This document shows positions 54,079-61,812 of a stretch of DNA of 64,000 nucleotides, in pieces (position 1 is the stretch's first letter; each line of letters begins with the position of its first letter). The stretch lies in NCBI RefSeq assembly GCF_001864895.1, contig NZ_MJGO01000037.1, positions 170,759 through 234,758 on the forward strand. Direction: 5' to 3'. The position numbers were made by a program, and so were the translations under genes. This DNA is from Curtobacterium sp. MCBA15_009. Its GTDB lineage: Bacteria > Actinomycetota > Actinomycetes > Actinomycetales > Microbacteriaceae. The notes beneath the pieces were generated by a model. It was not told where the DNA came from. It ran no database searches and saw only the letters and a program-made list of their open reading frames with translations.

Positions 54079-54101
54079 TAGCATTCGAACACACGTTCGA
54101 A
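54079..54101 (+). promoter_or_regulatory. LexA (SOS) box overlapping a -10 element
   Basis: TTCGAACACACGTTCGAA (54084-54101) is an 18-bp palindrome matching the actinobacterial LexA consensus TCGAAC-N4-GTTCGA. It overlaps the end of a TAGCAT -10 box (54079-54084), so LexA would block transcription of the following gene. Confidence 0.8.
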
Positions 54102-54112
54102 CGGAGAAGCCG

Positions 54113-54376
54113 ATGATGATCACCGACACGACCGCCACCGTGTGGTGGTCCGAGGGGGCACCGGCCCGGTTGGTCTGGGCCGGACGACGCTGGCGGGTGT
54201 CCGACACCCCCACGCGCCTCACCGTGACGCGCGCCGAACTGCCGACCGCGATCACGCACGCGCCGGAGCGCACGGTCGGCTGGCGGTTCCAGGCGACCGC
54301 CGAGGACGGCGAGGCCCTGGTCGTCGACATCGTGCCGGAGGGGGACGGCTGGGGCGTCGCGCGGACGTGGACGTGA
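54113..54376 (+). CDS. SOS-box-controlled DUF6504-like small protein
   Basis: The 87-residue protein (MMITDTTATVWWSEGAPARLVWAGRRWRVSDTPTRL... to VGWRFQATAEDGEALVVDIVP) resembles DUF6504, a small beta-rich family usually found beside the SOS mutagenesis genes imuB and dnaE2 in Actinobacteria. Here no such neighbour is present. The LexA box upstream and GGAGAAG ribosome-binding site before the tandem ATGs (54113, 54116) indicate a damage-inducible gene. The family assignment rests on visual similarity and is moderate. Confidence 0.65.
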   Translation: MMITDTTATVWWSEGAPARLVWAGRRWRVSDTPTRLTVTRAELPTAITHAPERTVGWRFQATAEDGEALVVDIVPEGDGWGVARTWT

Positions 54377-54407
54377 ACGGTCCACCCGACGTCGTCGGCG
54401 CGACGGG

Positions 54408-55658
54408 TCAGGCCGGTGCGCGCTCCGTCGCCACCGGGCGCTCCATGAGCCGCCACGCACCACCGGTCAGCGGCGCGAGCGTCACGACCGTGTAGAGCAC
54501 GAGGACCACACCGAAGGTCGTCTGGACCCCGACGCCCTCCGCCGCGAAGCCGGCCAGCAGGCCGCCGAGCGGGATGCCCGCCCACGAACCCGCGCCGAGG
54601 AGCCCGAACACCCGGGCACGCATGTGCTCCGGGATGCGCTCGAGCTCGACCGCCCCGAGGATCGGGTTGAGCGCCCCGGCCGCGAGTCCGGACAGCGCGG
54701 CGGCGCCGAGCATCCACGGCAGTCCGAGGCCGAGCGCCGGCACCAGGAGCGACGGACCGCCGGCGAGCACGAAGCACACCACGAACGTGGCACGACGCGG
54801 GACCCGGTGGGCCACGTACCCGAACGCCACGGACCCGATGAAGGCCGCACCGCCGAAGGTCCCCGTCGCGAAGCCGAGCGCCTGTGCCCCGCCCAGCACG
54901 TCCGCGGCGTAGAGCGGCAGGAGCGTCGTCGACCGGGCGGCGTCGAGCAGGTTCGTGACCAGCACGAGGGCGACCACGAGTCGGAAGAACGGGTCACGGA
55001 CGCAGAACCGGAAGCCCTCGGCGATGTCCCGCCAGTACCCGGAGGCCGGTTCGGCGTCGGCGTCGGCGGCCGCTGGCGCCGGGGCGTCGGCCGGCCGGAC
55101 CAGCACCGCGGCGAGCAGTGCGGCGGCGCCGAACGCCGCCGCGGTGCCGACGAGCGCGGCCATCGGCCCGGCGGCCGCGACGAGCACACCGCCGAGCGGT
55201 GCACCGATGAGCACCGAGAGTCGCTGCGCTGCCTCGAAGTGCCCGACCGCACGCTCGAGCGGCACCCCGGACGAGCCGGCCAGTCCCGGCAGCAGGACCC
55301 GGCGCGCGGACTCCCCGGGCAGGTCGAGCAGACCGCTCACGAAGACGAGCGCCAGGAGCGCCCAGAAGGGCAGCCCCACCGTCCACGCCAGCACCGGCAT
55401 CGCGAGCAGCGTCACGCCGCTGACGAGGTCGGACACCACGCTCGAACGGACGAAGCCGACCCGCTCGACGAGCGCCCCGCCGAACGGGCCGCCGAGGACG
55501 ATCGGCACCGTGGCGGCGAAGGCGGCGATGCCGACGTCCGTCGCCGAACCGCCCCGCGCGAGGACGGCGAACGGCACCGCCACGGTCGTGACGACGTTCC
55601 CGGTCCGCGAGAGGATGTGGACCGCGAGCAGGGCTCGCAGCCGTGCCTTCGGCGTCAC
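54408..55658 (-). CDS. MFS transporter (efflux type)
   Basis: The 416-residue membrane protein has about 12 hydrophobic helices and the EntS/MdtG-like MFS pattern LLAVHILSRTGNVVTTVAVPFAVLARGGSATDVGIAAFAATVPIVLGGPFGGALVERVGF, with a central loop PADAPAPAAADADAEPAS. Such transporters export drugs or siderophores. The GTG start overlaps the ArsR stop (GTGA), so the regulator and exporter form an operon controlled by the palindrome upstream of arsR. Confidence 0.88.
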   Translation of the reverse strand: MTPKARLRALLAVHILSRTGNVVTTVAVPFAVLARGGSATDVGIAAFAATVPIVLGGPFGGALVERVGFVRSSVVSDLVSGVTLLAMPVLAWTVGLPFWALLALVFVSGLLDLPGESARRVLLPGLAGSSGVPLERAVGHFEAAQRLSVLIGAPLGGVLVAAAGPMAALVGTAAAFGAAALLAAVLVRPADAPAPAAADADAEPASGYWRDIAEGFRFCVRDPFFRLVVALVLVTNLLDAARSTTLLPLYAADVLGGAQALGFATGTFGGAAFIGSVAFGYVAHRVPRRATFVVCFVLAGGPSLLVPALGLGLPWMLGAAALSGLAAGALNPILGAVELERIPEHMRARVFGLLGAGSWAGIPLGGLLAGFAAEGVGVQTTFGVVLVLYTVVTLAPLTGGAWRLMERPVATERAPA

Positions 55659-56227
55659 CGTCGCGTCGTCCGGTAGGCCTGGGTGACGGCGATGACCTGC
55701 TCGGCCCCGTCGTCCGTGGTGTGGGCGTCGCTGACGGCCGTCCACCGGTCGAGGACGGCGGCGAGTTCCGCGCCGAGGCCGGCGAGTTCGTCCGGCGTGA
55801 GCCGGAGCACCTGGTCCGAGCTGGTCGACGCTGCGACCCACTCGCGGCCGAGCACCGGCGCCTGGTCGATGAAGCGCTGGTACTCGGTCGCGTAGGCCTG
55901 GGCGACGGTGTGGCCGAGCTCGGTCGCGGCGACCAGCCGTTGCGGGTCGCCGAACGCCTCGGCCAGGTCCCACGACGTGCGGTCGGCCGTCGCACGCCAC
56001 CACCGCTCGCGGCGGTCGGCCCCGAGGTCCGGCGCCGGTTCGATGAGCTCGGCCTCGGCGAGACGCCGACAGTGGTAGCTGATGGTGCCGGGCGCCTCGT
56101 CGATCACGTCGCCGAGCATCGCCGCGGTCTGCGCGCCACCGGTGCGCAGCAGGCCGACGATCCGGAGCCGGGTGGGATGGGCGAGTGCGCGCATGTGGGC
56201 GGCATCGTCGAGTCTGCGAACGGTCAC
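55655..56227 (-). CDS. ArsR-family winged-helix regulator of the MFS operon
   Basis: The 190-residue protein has an ArsR winged helix (HMRALAHPTRLRIVGLLRTGGAQTAAMLGDVIDEAPGTISYHCRRLAEAELIEPAPD) and a long C-terminal domain, without the cysteine metal motif of classical ArsR, so its ligand is probably organic. The GTG at 56227 is chosen over the ATG seven codons upstream because a TATGGT -10 box ends six nucleotides before it. A promoter-overlapping palindrome suggests autoregulation. Confidence 0.85.
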   Translation of the reverse strand: MTVRRLDDAAHMRALAHPTRLRIVGLLRTGGAQTAAMLGDVIDEAPGTISYHCRRLAEAELIEPAPDLGADRRERWWRATADRTSWDLAEAFGDPQRLVAATELGHTVAQAYATEYQRFIDQAPVLGREWVAASTSSDQVLRLTPDELAGLGAELAAVLDRWTAVSDAHTTDDGAEQVIAVTQAYRTTRR

Positions 56228-56233
56228 GGCACG

Positions 56234-56271
56234 ACCATAGATGCACAAGAGTCATTGCGCAATGGTTCTTG
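56234..56271 (-). promoter_or_regulatory. arsR promoter and operator
   Basis: -35 TTGCGC (56257-56262) and -10 TATGGT (56234-56239), 17 nt apart. A 26-bp imperfect palindrome (56246-56271, centre CATTGCGCAATG, outer CAAGA/TCTTG) covers the -35, as an ArsR repressor site would. Confidence 0.65.
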
Positions 56272-56306
56272 TCGATGTCGCCGTACCGGCGGACGGGCGA
56301 CCGCGC

Positions 56307-56312
56307 TACGGT
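56307..56312 (+). promoter_or_regulatory. -10 box of the DUF1697 gene
   Basis: TACGGT ends six nucleotides before the ATG at 56319 and decides this start over an ATG inside the divergent ArsR operator. Confidence 0.5.
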
Positions 56313-56318
56313 TCCGGC

Positions 56319-56840
56319 ATGGCGAAGTGGATCGCGTTGCTGCGCGGGGTGAACGTCAACGGCATCACGATCCGGAGCGCCGACCTCGGTGCGCTGTTCC
56401 GTGGGCTCGGTTACGCGGACGTCCGGACCGTGCTGGCCTCGGGCAACGTGGTCTTCAGCACGGACGACGAGCAGGACGTCGCCCGGCTCTCCGGCACGAT
56501 CGAACAGGCGTTGCGCGACCGGTTCGGCTACGACGCGTGGATCGTGCTCGTCCGGCACGACGACCTGCGAGCGGTCCTCGACGCGTTCCCGTTCGCCTCG
56601 GCACCGGACCGCCACGACTACGTGCTGTTCGGCTCGGACGACGCCGCCCTCGACGACCTGCTCGCCGACCTCGTGCTCGACACCGCCGTGGAGCAGGTCG
56701 CGCGTGGACGGGGCGTCGTCTACTGGTCCTGCCCGAAGGGGTCGAGCACGGACACGGTGTTCGCGAAGCGGGCCGGCGCCGCCCGCTTCAAGCGCACGAC
56801 CACGACCCGCAACGCGAACACGCTCCGGAAGCTGCTGTGA
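56319..56840 (+). CDS. DUF1697 domain protein
   Basis: The 173-residue protein matches DUF1697: MAKWIALLRGVNVNGITIRSADLGALFRGLGYADVRTVLASGNVVFS, ending VYWSCPKGSSTDTVFAKRAGAARFKRTTTTRNANTLRKLL. The conserved LLRGINVGG-like N-terminus and C-terminal TxRNxxTxxKL are family hallmarks; the function is unknown. Its stop overlaps the GTG of the next gene by four bases. Confidence 0.9.
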   Translation: MAKWIALLRGVNVNGITIRSADLGALFRGLGYADVRTVLASGNVVFSTDDEQDVARLSGTIEQALRDRFGYDAWIVLVRHDDLRAVLDAFPFASAPDRHDYVLFGSDDAALDDLLADLVLDTAVEQVARGRGVVYWSCPKGSSTDTVFAKRAGAARFKRTTTTRNANTLRKLL

Positions 56841-57223
56841 CGCGGGGAGCGCTGCACCACGTCGAACTGCGCACGGCGGACCTGGGCCGGGCCGAGCGCG
56901 CGTGGGGGTGGCTGCTCGGTGCGCTGGGCCACGAACCGTTCCAGCGCTGGGAGGACGGCCGGAGCTGGCGACTCGGCGACCTGTACGTCGTGCTCGAGGC
57001 CGCTCCGCTCGACGGGGCGCACGACCGGCGTCGTGCGGGGCTGAGCCACCTGGCGTTCCACGCCGGCTCGGCGGCCGACGTCGAGCGCCTCTGGCAGGAC
57101 GCACCGGCGAACGGCTGGACACGGCTCTACGAGGACCGGCACCCCTTCGCCGGTGGGCCGGACCACCACGCCGCCTTCCTCGAGGACGGCGAACGGTTCA
57201 AGGTCGAGCTCGTCGCCGACTGA
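56837..57223 (+). CDS. VOC family (glyoxalase-fold) protein
   Basis: The 128-residue product shows the VOC layout LHHVELRTADLGRAERAWGWLLGALGHEPFQRWEDGRSWRLGDLYVVLEAA, GLSHLAFHAGSAADVERLW and a C-terminal PDHHAAFLEDGERFKVELVAD with His and Glu in metal-ligand positions (His near residue 8, His near 60, Glu near 124). It could be an active dioxygenase or lyase; the substrate is unknown. The GTG start overlaps the DUF1697 stop. Confidence 0.85.
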   Translation: MTRGALHHVELRTADLGRAERAWGWLLGALGHEPFQRWEDGRSWRLGDLYVVLEAAPLDGAHDRRRAGLSHLAFHAGSAADVERLWQDAPANGWTRLYEDRHPFAGGPDHHAAFLEDGERFKVELVAD

Positions 57224-57230
57224 CGCGACC

Positions 57231-57261
57231 GGGCGGGGCGGGACGTGACCGCGCCCCGCCC
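57231..57261. terminator. Bidirectional terminator between the VOC and SDR genes
   Basis: Perfect 10-bp GC-only arms GGGCGGGGCG / CGCCCCGCCC with an 11-nt loop between convergent stops. Confidence 0.75.
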
Positions 57262-57271
57262 CGTCGGGCTG

Positions 57272-58039
57272 CTACGCCTGCGGCGGCTGGCCGTTGCTCG
57301 CCAGGGTGCCGCCGTCGACCGGCAGCACGGCACCCGTGACGAACGACGCGGCGTCGCTCGCCAGGAACAGGATCGCGGCGGCGACCTCCTCGGACCGACC
57401 ACCGCGCCCGAGGGCGATGCGCTCCGCGAACTTCGCCTTGAGGGACTCGTCCTCTGCCTGCTCCGTCGTGAGGTCGGTCCAGATGAGGCCCGGCGCCACG
57501 GCGTTCACGCGGACGCCGAAGTTCCCGTTGTCGAGCGCCGCGGCCTTCGTGAAGTTCGAGACGCCACCCTTCGCCGCGTTGTACGGGCTCATGCGCCAGT
57601 CGGCGGCCTCGCCCGACACCGACGAGGTGTTGACGATCGACCCCTTCGTCTCGCGCAGGAACGGCAGCGCTGCCCGGGTGCCGTAGAACACCCCGGAGAG
57701 GTCCGTCTCGATGACCCGACGCCACTCGTCGGTGCTGATCTCGGTGATGTCGCCCGAGCTGAAGGTCCCGGCGTTGTTCACCAGCACGTCGAGCCGGTCG
57801 AACCGGTCGATGGCCGCCGAGACGACGGTCTCCCAGTCCTCGGGGCTGGCGACGTCCGCGTGCAGCACCACGACCCGGTCGGTCGGCAGCGAGTCGCCGA
57901 CGGCACGGACCTTCTCCTCGACGCTGTCGGTCAGGACGACCGACGCGCCTTCGTCGACGAGCGCCCGGACGGTCGCCTCACCGATGCCCGAGCCTGCGCC
58001 CGTGACGATCGCGACCTTGCCCTCGAACCTGTTGCCCAT
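57272..58039 (-). CDS. SDR-family NAD(P)-dependent oxidoreductase
   Basis: The 255-residue classical SDR has the cofactor motif TGAGSGIG (about 13-20), Asp 38-type NAD preference in VVLTDSVEEKV, NNAG, the catalytic Ser-Tyr-Lys set NTSSVSG...YNAAKGG and the C-terminal PGLIWTDL. It resembles glucose or 3-oxoacyl dehydrogenase-like SDRs; the substrate cannot be assigned. GAGGAG lies close upstream of the ATG. Confidence 0.9.
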   Translation of the reverse strand: MGNRFEGKVAIVTGAGSGIGEATVRALVDEGASVVLTDSVEEKVRAVGDSLPTDRVVVLHADVASPEDWETVVSAAIDRFDRLDVLVNNAGTFSSGDITEISTDEWRRVIETDLSGVFYGTRAALPFLRETKGSIVNTSSVSGEAADWRMSPYNAAKGGVSNFTKAAALDNGNFGVRVNAVAPGLIWTDLTTEQAEDESLKAKFAERIALGRGGRSEEVAAAILFLASDAASFVTGAVLPVDGGTLASNGQPPQA

Positions 58040-58152
58040 GGTGTCTCCTCTTCGTTGCACGATCCGTGCCCGGGAGACGCCATCGGCCCGTCGGGGCACG
58101 TCGGACCACGGTGCCCGGGACCGCCTGGACACGTTCGGAGGTGCACACCTCG

Positions 58153-58215
58153 CGCTGAGATCGCAGTCCGCCCCGGCACCGCTCAGCGGAACCGGGGCGG
58201 AGTGCGACCTCAGCG
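58153..58215 (-). terminator. Long imperfect hairpin after the GH65 gene
   Basis: Arms 58153-58176 and 58192-58215 pair over 22 of 24 positions (core TCCGCCCCGG / CCGGGGCGGA) with a 15-nt loop that can form a small inner stem. It lies about 40 nt beyond the GH65 stop. Confidence 0.7.
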
Positions 58216-58254
58216 GCCGGCGACGGACGCGGCCAGCGACGAAGGCGGCCGGCG

Positions 58255-60765
58255 CTACGCGGTCGTCTCGTCGACGTCGAAGTCGCGCTCGAGGGAGATC
58301 GTCGGGATCGACGCCGTGACGACCGACCCGTCCGCCCGCAGCGTGCCCTGGATGTCGCTCGTCGTCGGCGCGTGCCCCGTCATGCGCGGCCCCTGGTGCG
58401 GGAGCGGCACGACCGTCGGGGCACCCGCGACGATGTCCCACTGCTGGTTGTGCACCCACGCCGTGAAGCCCTCGCCGGTCTCCACCGTGAACGTCAGGGC
58501 TGACTCGTCGAGGTCGACCCGGACCCGCGACCCCCGCACCGTGATGCGGAAGGTCAGGCGCTCCCAGTGCCGCGGCAAGCGCGGGTTGAAGGTCATCCGA
58601 CCGCCGTGGTCGCGCATGCCGCCGAAGCCGTTGACGAGCGCGCCCCAGATGCCACCGGTCGACGCGATGTGCACGCCGTCCGAGGTGTTGCCGTGCAGGT
58701 CCGCCAGGTCGACGTAGAGCGCCGTCTGGAAGTACTGGTCGGCCAGGTCGTGGTAGCCGACCTCGGCCGCCATGATCGACTGCACGACCGCGGACAACGT
58801 GGAGTCGCCCGTGGTGAGCGCGTCGTAGTAGTCGAAGTCCCGACGCTTCTCGGCCGCCGTGAACTCGTGCCCCTGCAGGAACAGGGCCAGCACGACGTCG
58901 GCCTGCTTGAGCACCTGGAACCGGTAGATCACCAGCGGGTGGTAGTGGAGCAGCAGCGGCCGCTTCGACTCCGGCGTGTTCTCGAGGTCCCAGAGCTCCT
59001 TGTCGAGGAACTGGGCGTCCTGCGGGTGGATCCCACGGTGCGGGTCGAACGGGATCTCCATCGACTCGGCGGCGTGCTCCCACTCGCGGACCTCGTCCGG
59101 GCGCAGACCCGTCCGGCGGACCATGCGGTCGTACTCCTCGCGGTCGTCCGCGGCGAGTTCCCGGCAGGCGTTCACCGCGAACCACAGGTTCGCCCGCGCC
59201 ATCACGTTCGTGTAGAGGTTGTCGTCGACGACGGTCGTGTACTCGTCGGGTCCGGTGACCCCGTCGATGTGGAACTTCTGGTCGCCGTTCGAGCGCCAGA
59301 ACCCGAGGTCCGCCCACAGCCGGGCGGTCTCGACGAGGATGTCGATCGCCCCGCGCTTGAGGAACTCGGTGTCGCCCGAGGCCCGGACGTACTGCATCAG
59401 CGCATGCGCGATGTCCGCGTCGATGTGGTACTGCGCGGTGCCGGCGGCGTAGTAGGCGCTCGACTCCTCGCCGTTGATCGTCCGCCAGGGGAACAGTGCG
59501 CCCCGCTGGTTGAGCTCCCGGGCCCGGGCCCGGGCGGGGTCGAGCATGTTGTAACGGAAGCGCAGGGCGTTCCGCGCCACGACCGGTGCCGTGTACGACA
59601 GGAACGGCAGGACGTAGATCTCCATGTCCCAGAAGTAGTGCCCGCCGTAGCCGGAGCCGGTCACGCCCTTGGCGGCGATGCCGTGTCCGTCGGTGCGCGC
59701 CGTGGCCTGGGCGAGCTGGAAGAGGTTCCACCGGACGGCCTGCTGGATGGCCGGCTGGCCGGCGATCTCGACGTCGGTGCGCACCCAGTAGTCGTCGAGC
59801 CAGGTGCGCTGCTTCTCGAAGGTCTCGTCGATGTTCTCGGCGTGCGCCCGGTCGAGCGTGCGGTCGCAGCGGTCCGCGAGCTCCCGCACCGGGACCCCGC
59901 GCGACGTGTGGTAGACGATGTGCTTGACGAGTCGGATCGGCTGCCCGGCCCGGGCCTGCACGCGGTAGACGTGCTTCGCGAGGTCGTCGTCGATCGACGA
60001 GGACTCGTCCCAGCTGTTCTCGGTCTCCAGGTGGTGCTCGACGCCGACGCACACCGTCATCCCGGAGCTCGACGCCTGGTAGCCGAGCAGCGACCGCCCG
60101 CCGGTGCTCCGCTTCAGCTTCGGCTCGAGCACGCGCTCGGTGAAGGACTCGGCCTTGCGCGGGTCGAAGGCGCTCGCCGCCGCCCGCATGCCGGCGTGGT
60201 ACTCGTCCTGCACGTCCTGCCGGTTGAGGATCTGGCTCGAGAGCAGGATCGACGCGTCGGCGTCGAGCACGGTGACCTCGTAGTCGATGACCGCCAGGTG
60301 CCGGTCGGTGAAGGACACCAGACGGCGCGAGCGGATGAGCACCCGCTTGCCGGACGGCGTCGACCACTCGGTCTCGCGGAACAGGTACCCGCCGCGGAAC
60401 TCGAGCCGGCGCGTGTGCCGCAGGATGTCTGCTTCGGCCAGGACGAGCGGCTCGTCGTCGACGTAGAGCCGGATGACCTTCGCGTCGGGGGCGTTGATGA
60501 TCGTCTGGCCGGTCTTCGCGAAGCCGAAGGCGTCCTCGGCGTGCCGGATCGGCCAGGTCTCGTGGAAGCCGTTGATGTACGTGCCGTACTGCACGCCGCC
60601 ACGGCCCTCGTCGAGGTTGCCGCGCAGCCCGAGGTACCCGTTGCCCACGGCGAAGTTCGTCTCGGCGACGCCCTGCTCGTCGGGCGCGTACTCCGTCTCG
60701 ACCAGCGCCCACTCGTCGATCGGGTAGCGGACGCGGTCGAGCGGGTCCGAGGTGATGGGGTTCAT
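58255..60765 (-). CDS. GH65 glycoside phosphorylase (maltose/trehalose/kojibiose phosphorylase type)
   Basis: The 836-residue enzyme has an N-terminal beta-sandwich, linker and (alpha/alpha)6 barrel. The catalytic Glu 508 lies in VTGPDEYTTVVDDNLYTN, after GSGYGGHYFWDMEIYVLPFLSYTAP; the C-terminal beta domain contains DLHGNTSDGVHIASTGGIWGALVNGFGGMRD. GH65 phosphorylases cleave alpha-linked disaccharides with inorganic phosphate to give glucose and beta-glucose 1-phosphate. The beta-phosphoglucomutase gene just upstream fits this pathway. Linkage specificity cannot be read from the sequence. Confidence 0.92.
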   Translation of the reverse strand: MNPITSDPLDRVRYPIDEWALVETEYAPDEQGVAETNFAVGNGYLGLRGNLDEGRGGVQYGTYINGFHETWPIRHAEDAFGFAKTGQTIINAPDAKVIRLYVDDEPLVLAEADILRHTRRLEFRGGYLFRETEWSTPSGKRVLIRSRRLVSFTDRHLAVIDYEVTVLDADASILLSSQILNRQDVQDEYHAGMRAAASAFDPRKAESFTERVLEPKLKRSTGGRSLLGYQASSSGMTVCVGVEHHLETENSWDESSSIDDDLAKHVYRVQARAGQPIRLVKHIVYHTSRGVPVRELADRCDRTLDRAHAENIDETFEKQRTWLDDYWVRTDVEIAGQPAIQQAVRWNLFQLAQATARTDGHGIAAKGVTGSGYGGHYFWDMEIYVLPFLSYTAPVVARNALRFRYNMLDPARARARELNQRGALFPWRTINGEESSAYYAAGTAQYHIDADIAHALMQYVRASGDTEFLKRGAIDILVETARLWADLGFWRSNGDQKFHIDGVTGPDEYTTVVDDNLYTNVMARANLWFAVNACRELAADDREEYDRMVRRTGLRPDEVREWEHAAESMEIPFDPHRGIHPQDAQFLDKELWDLENTPESKRPLLLHYHPLVIYRFQVLKQADVVLALFLQGHEFTAAEKRRDFDYYDALTTGDSTLSAVVQSIMAAEVGYHDLADQYFQTALYVDLADLHGNTSDGVHIASTGGIWGALVNGFGGMRDHGGRMTFNPRLPRHWERLTFRITVRGSRVRVDLDESALTFTVETGEGFTAWVHNQQWDIVAGAPTVVPLPHQGPRMTGHAPTTSDIQGTLRADGSVVTASIPTISLERDFDVDETTA

Positions 60766-60841
60766 GGGGCTCCGTGGCGGGGAAGGGTGGGTGGGACGTC
60801 AGGGGCGGACGGGAGGCGCGGCTCGCCTCCGGACCGTCGGC

Positions 60842-61609
60842 CTACGTCGTGCTGGCGGCCGGCCGGGGCAGGTCGGCGACGAGGTCGGCGAGGTCGGTCA
60901 CCACGACGTCGGCCCCGTGCGCGCGGAGCGCGTCGGCCCCCGCACCGCGGTCGACGCCGACGACGAGCCCGAAGCCGCCGTTGCGGCCCGCCTCGACCCC
61001 GCTGGTGGCGTCCTCGACCACGACGCACTCGGCCGCCGTGAGCCCGAACCGGCTCGCGGCGTCGAGGTAGGTGTCGGGGGCGGGCTTGCCGGCGAGGCCG
61101 TCCTGGCGGGCGACGAGGCCGTCGACGACGACCGGGAAGCGGTCGAGGATGCCGGCGGTCCGGAGCACCGAGGTGGCGTTGGCGGAGCTCGACACGACGG
61201 CGACGTCGAGTCCGGCGTCGATCGCCGCGGTGAGGAACGCGAGCGAGCCGGGGTACGGCTCGACCCCGTGCTCGTCGAGCTCGGCCGTGAACTCGGCGTT
61301 CTTGCGGTTGCCGAGGCCGCACACGGTCTCGGCGTCGGGGGCGTCGTCCGGCGTGCCCTCGGGCAGCTCGATGCCGCGCGAGGCCAGCAGCGACCGCACA
61401 CCGTCGTACCGCGGCTTGCCGTCGATGTGCGCGAAGTAGTCCTGCTCCGTGTACTGGTCGGCCCCGTGCGCGGCGAGGTACGACGTGAACAGGCGGCTCC
61501 ACGCACGCATGTGCACGTCGGCGGTCGGGGTGAGGACCCCGTCCAGGTCGAACAGGAGCGCTCGCTGGTCTCCGAGTCGCGCGGGCGTGCGCTGGTCCTG
61601 CGTCGTCAT
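60842..61609 (-). CDS. Beta-phosphoglucomutase-family HAD enzyme
   Basis: The 255-residue HAD protein has nucleophile Asp 21 and acid/base Asp 23 in LLFDLDGVLTPTADVH, cap residues, VAVVSSSANAT, GKPAPDTYLDAA and VVVEDATSGVEAG. It converts beta-glucose 1-phosphate to glucose 6-phosphate in the phosphorylase route of disaccharide use. GGAGG lies eight nucleotides before the ATG. The 76-nt gap to the GH65 gene suggests one operon. A phosphatase function remains possible. Confidence 0.85.
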   Translation of the reverse strand: MTTQDQRTPARLGDQRALLFDLDGVLTPTADVHMRAWSRLFTSYLAAHGADQYTEQDYFAHIDGKPRYDGVRSLLASRGIELPEGTPDDAPDAETVCGLGNRKNAEFTAELDEHGVEPYPGSLAFLTAAIDAGLDVAVVSSSANATSVLRTAGILDRFPVVVDGLVARQDGLAGKPAPDTYLDAASRFGLTAAECVVVEDATSGVEAGRNGGFGLVVGVDRGAGADALRAHGADVVVTDLADLVADLPRPAASTT

Positions 61610-61812
61610 CTGCGGTCCTCCGGGGACTGGTGGTGGACGTGTGGCTCCCGATGAGTCTAGGACCGCTCCAGACGGCACGTTCAGTCGGGCCGACAGCCTG
61701 TGGAGCGCGCCGGCGCCCCGGCCCGGTGGGGAGGAGTGCCGCGTCCACCGGCTCTCCTGTGCGTCCACCGATGGCCCCACCGGCACGCTGTCCCGGGACG
61801 GAAGGCACCACC

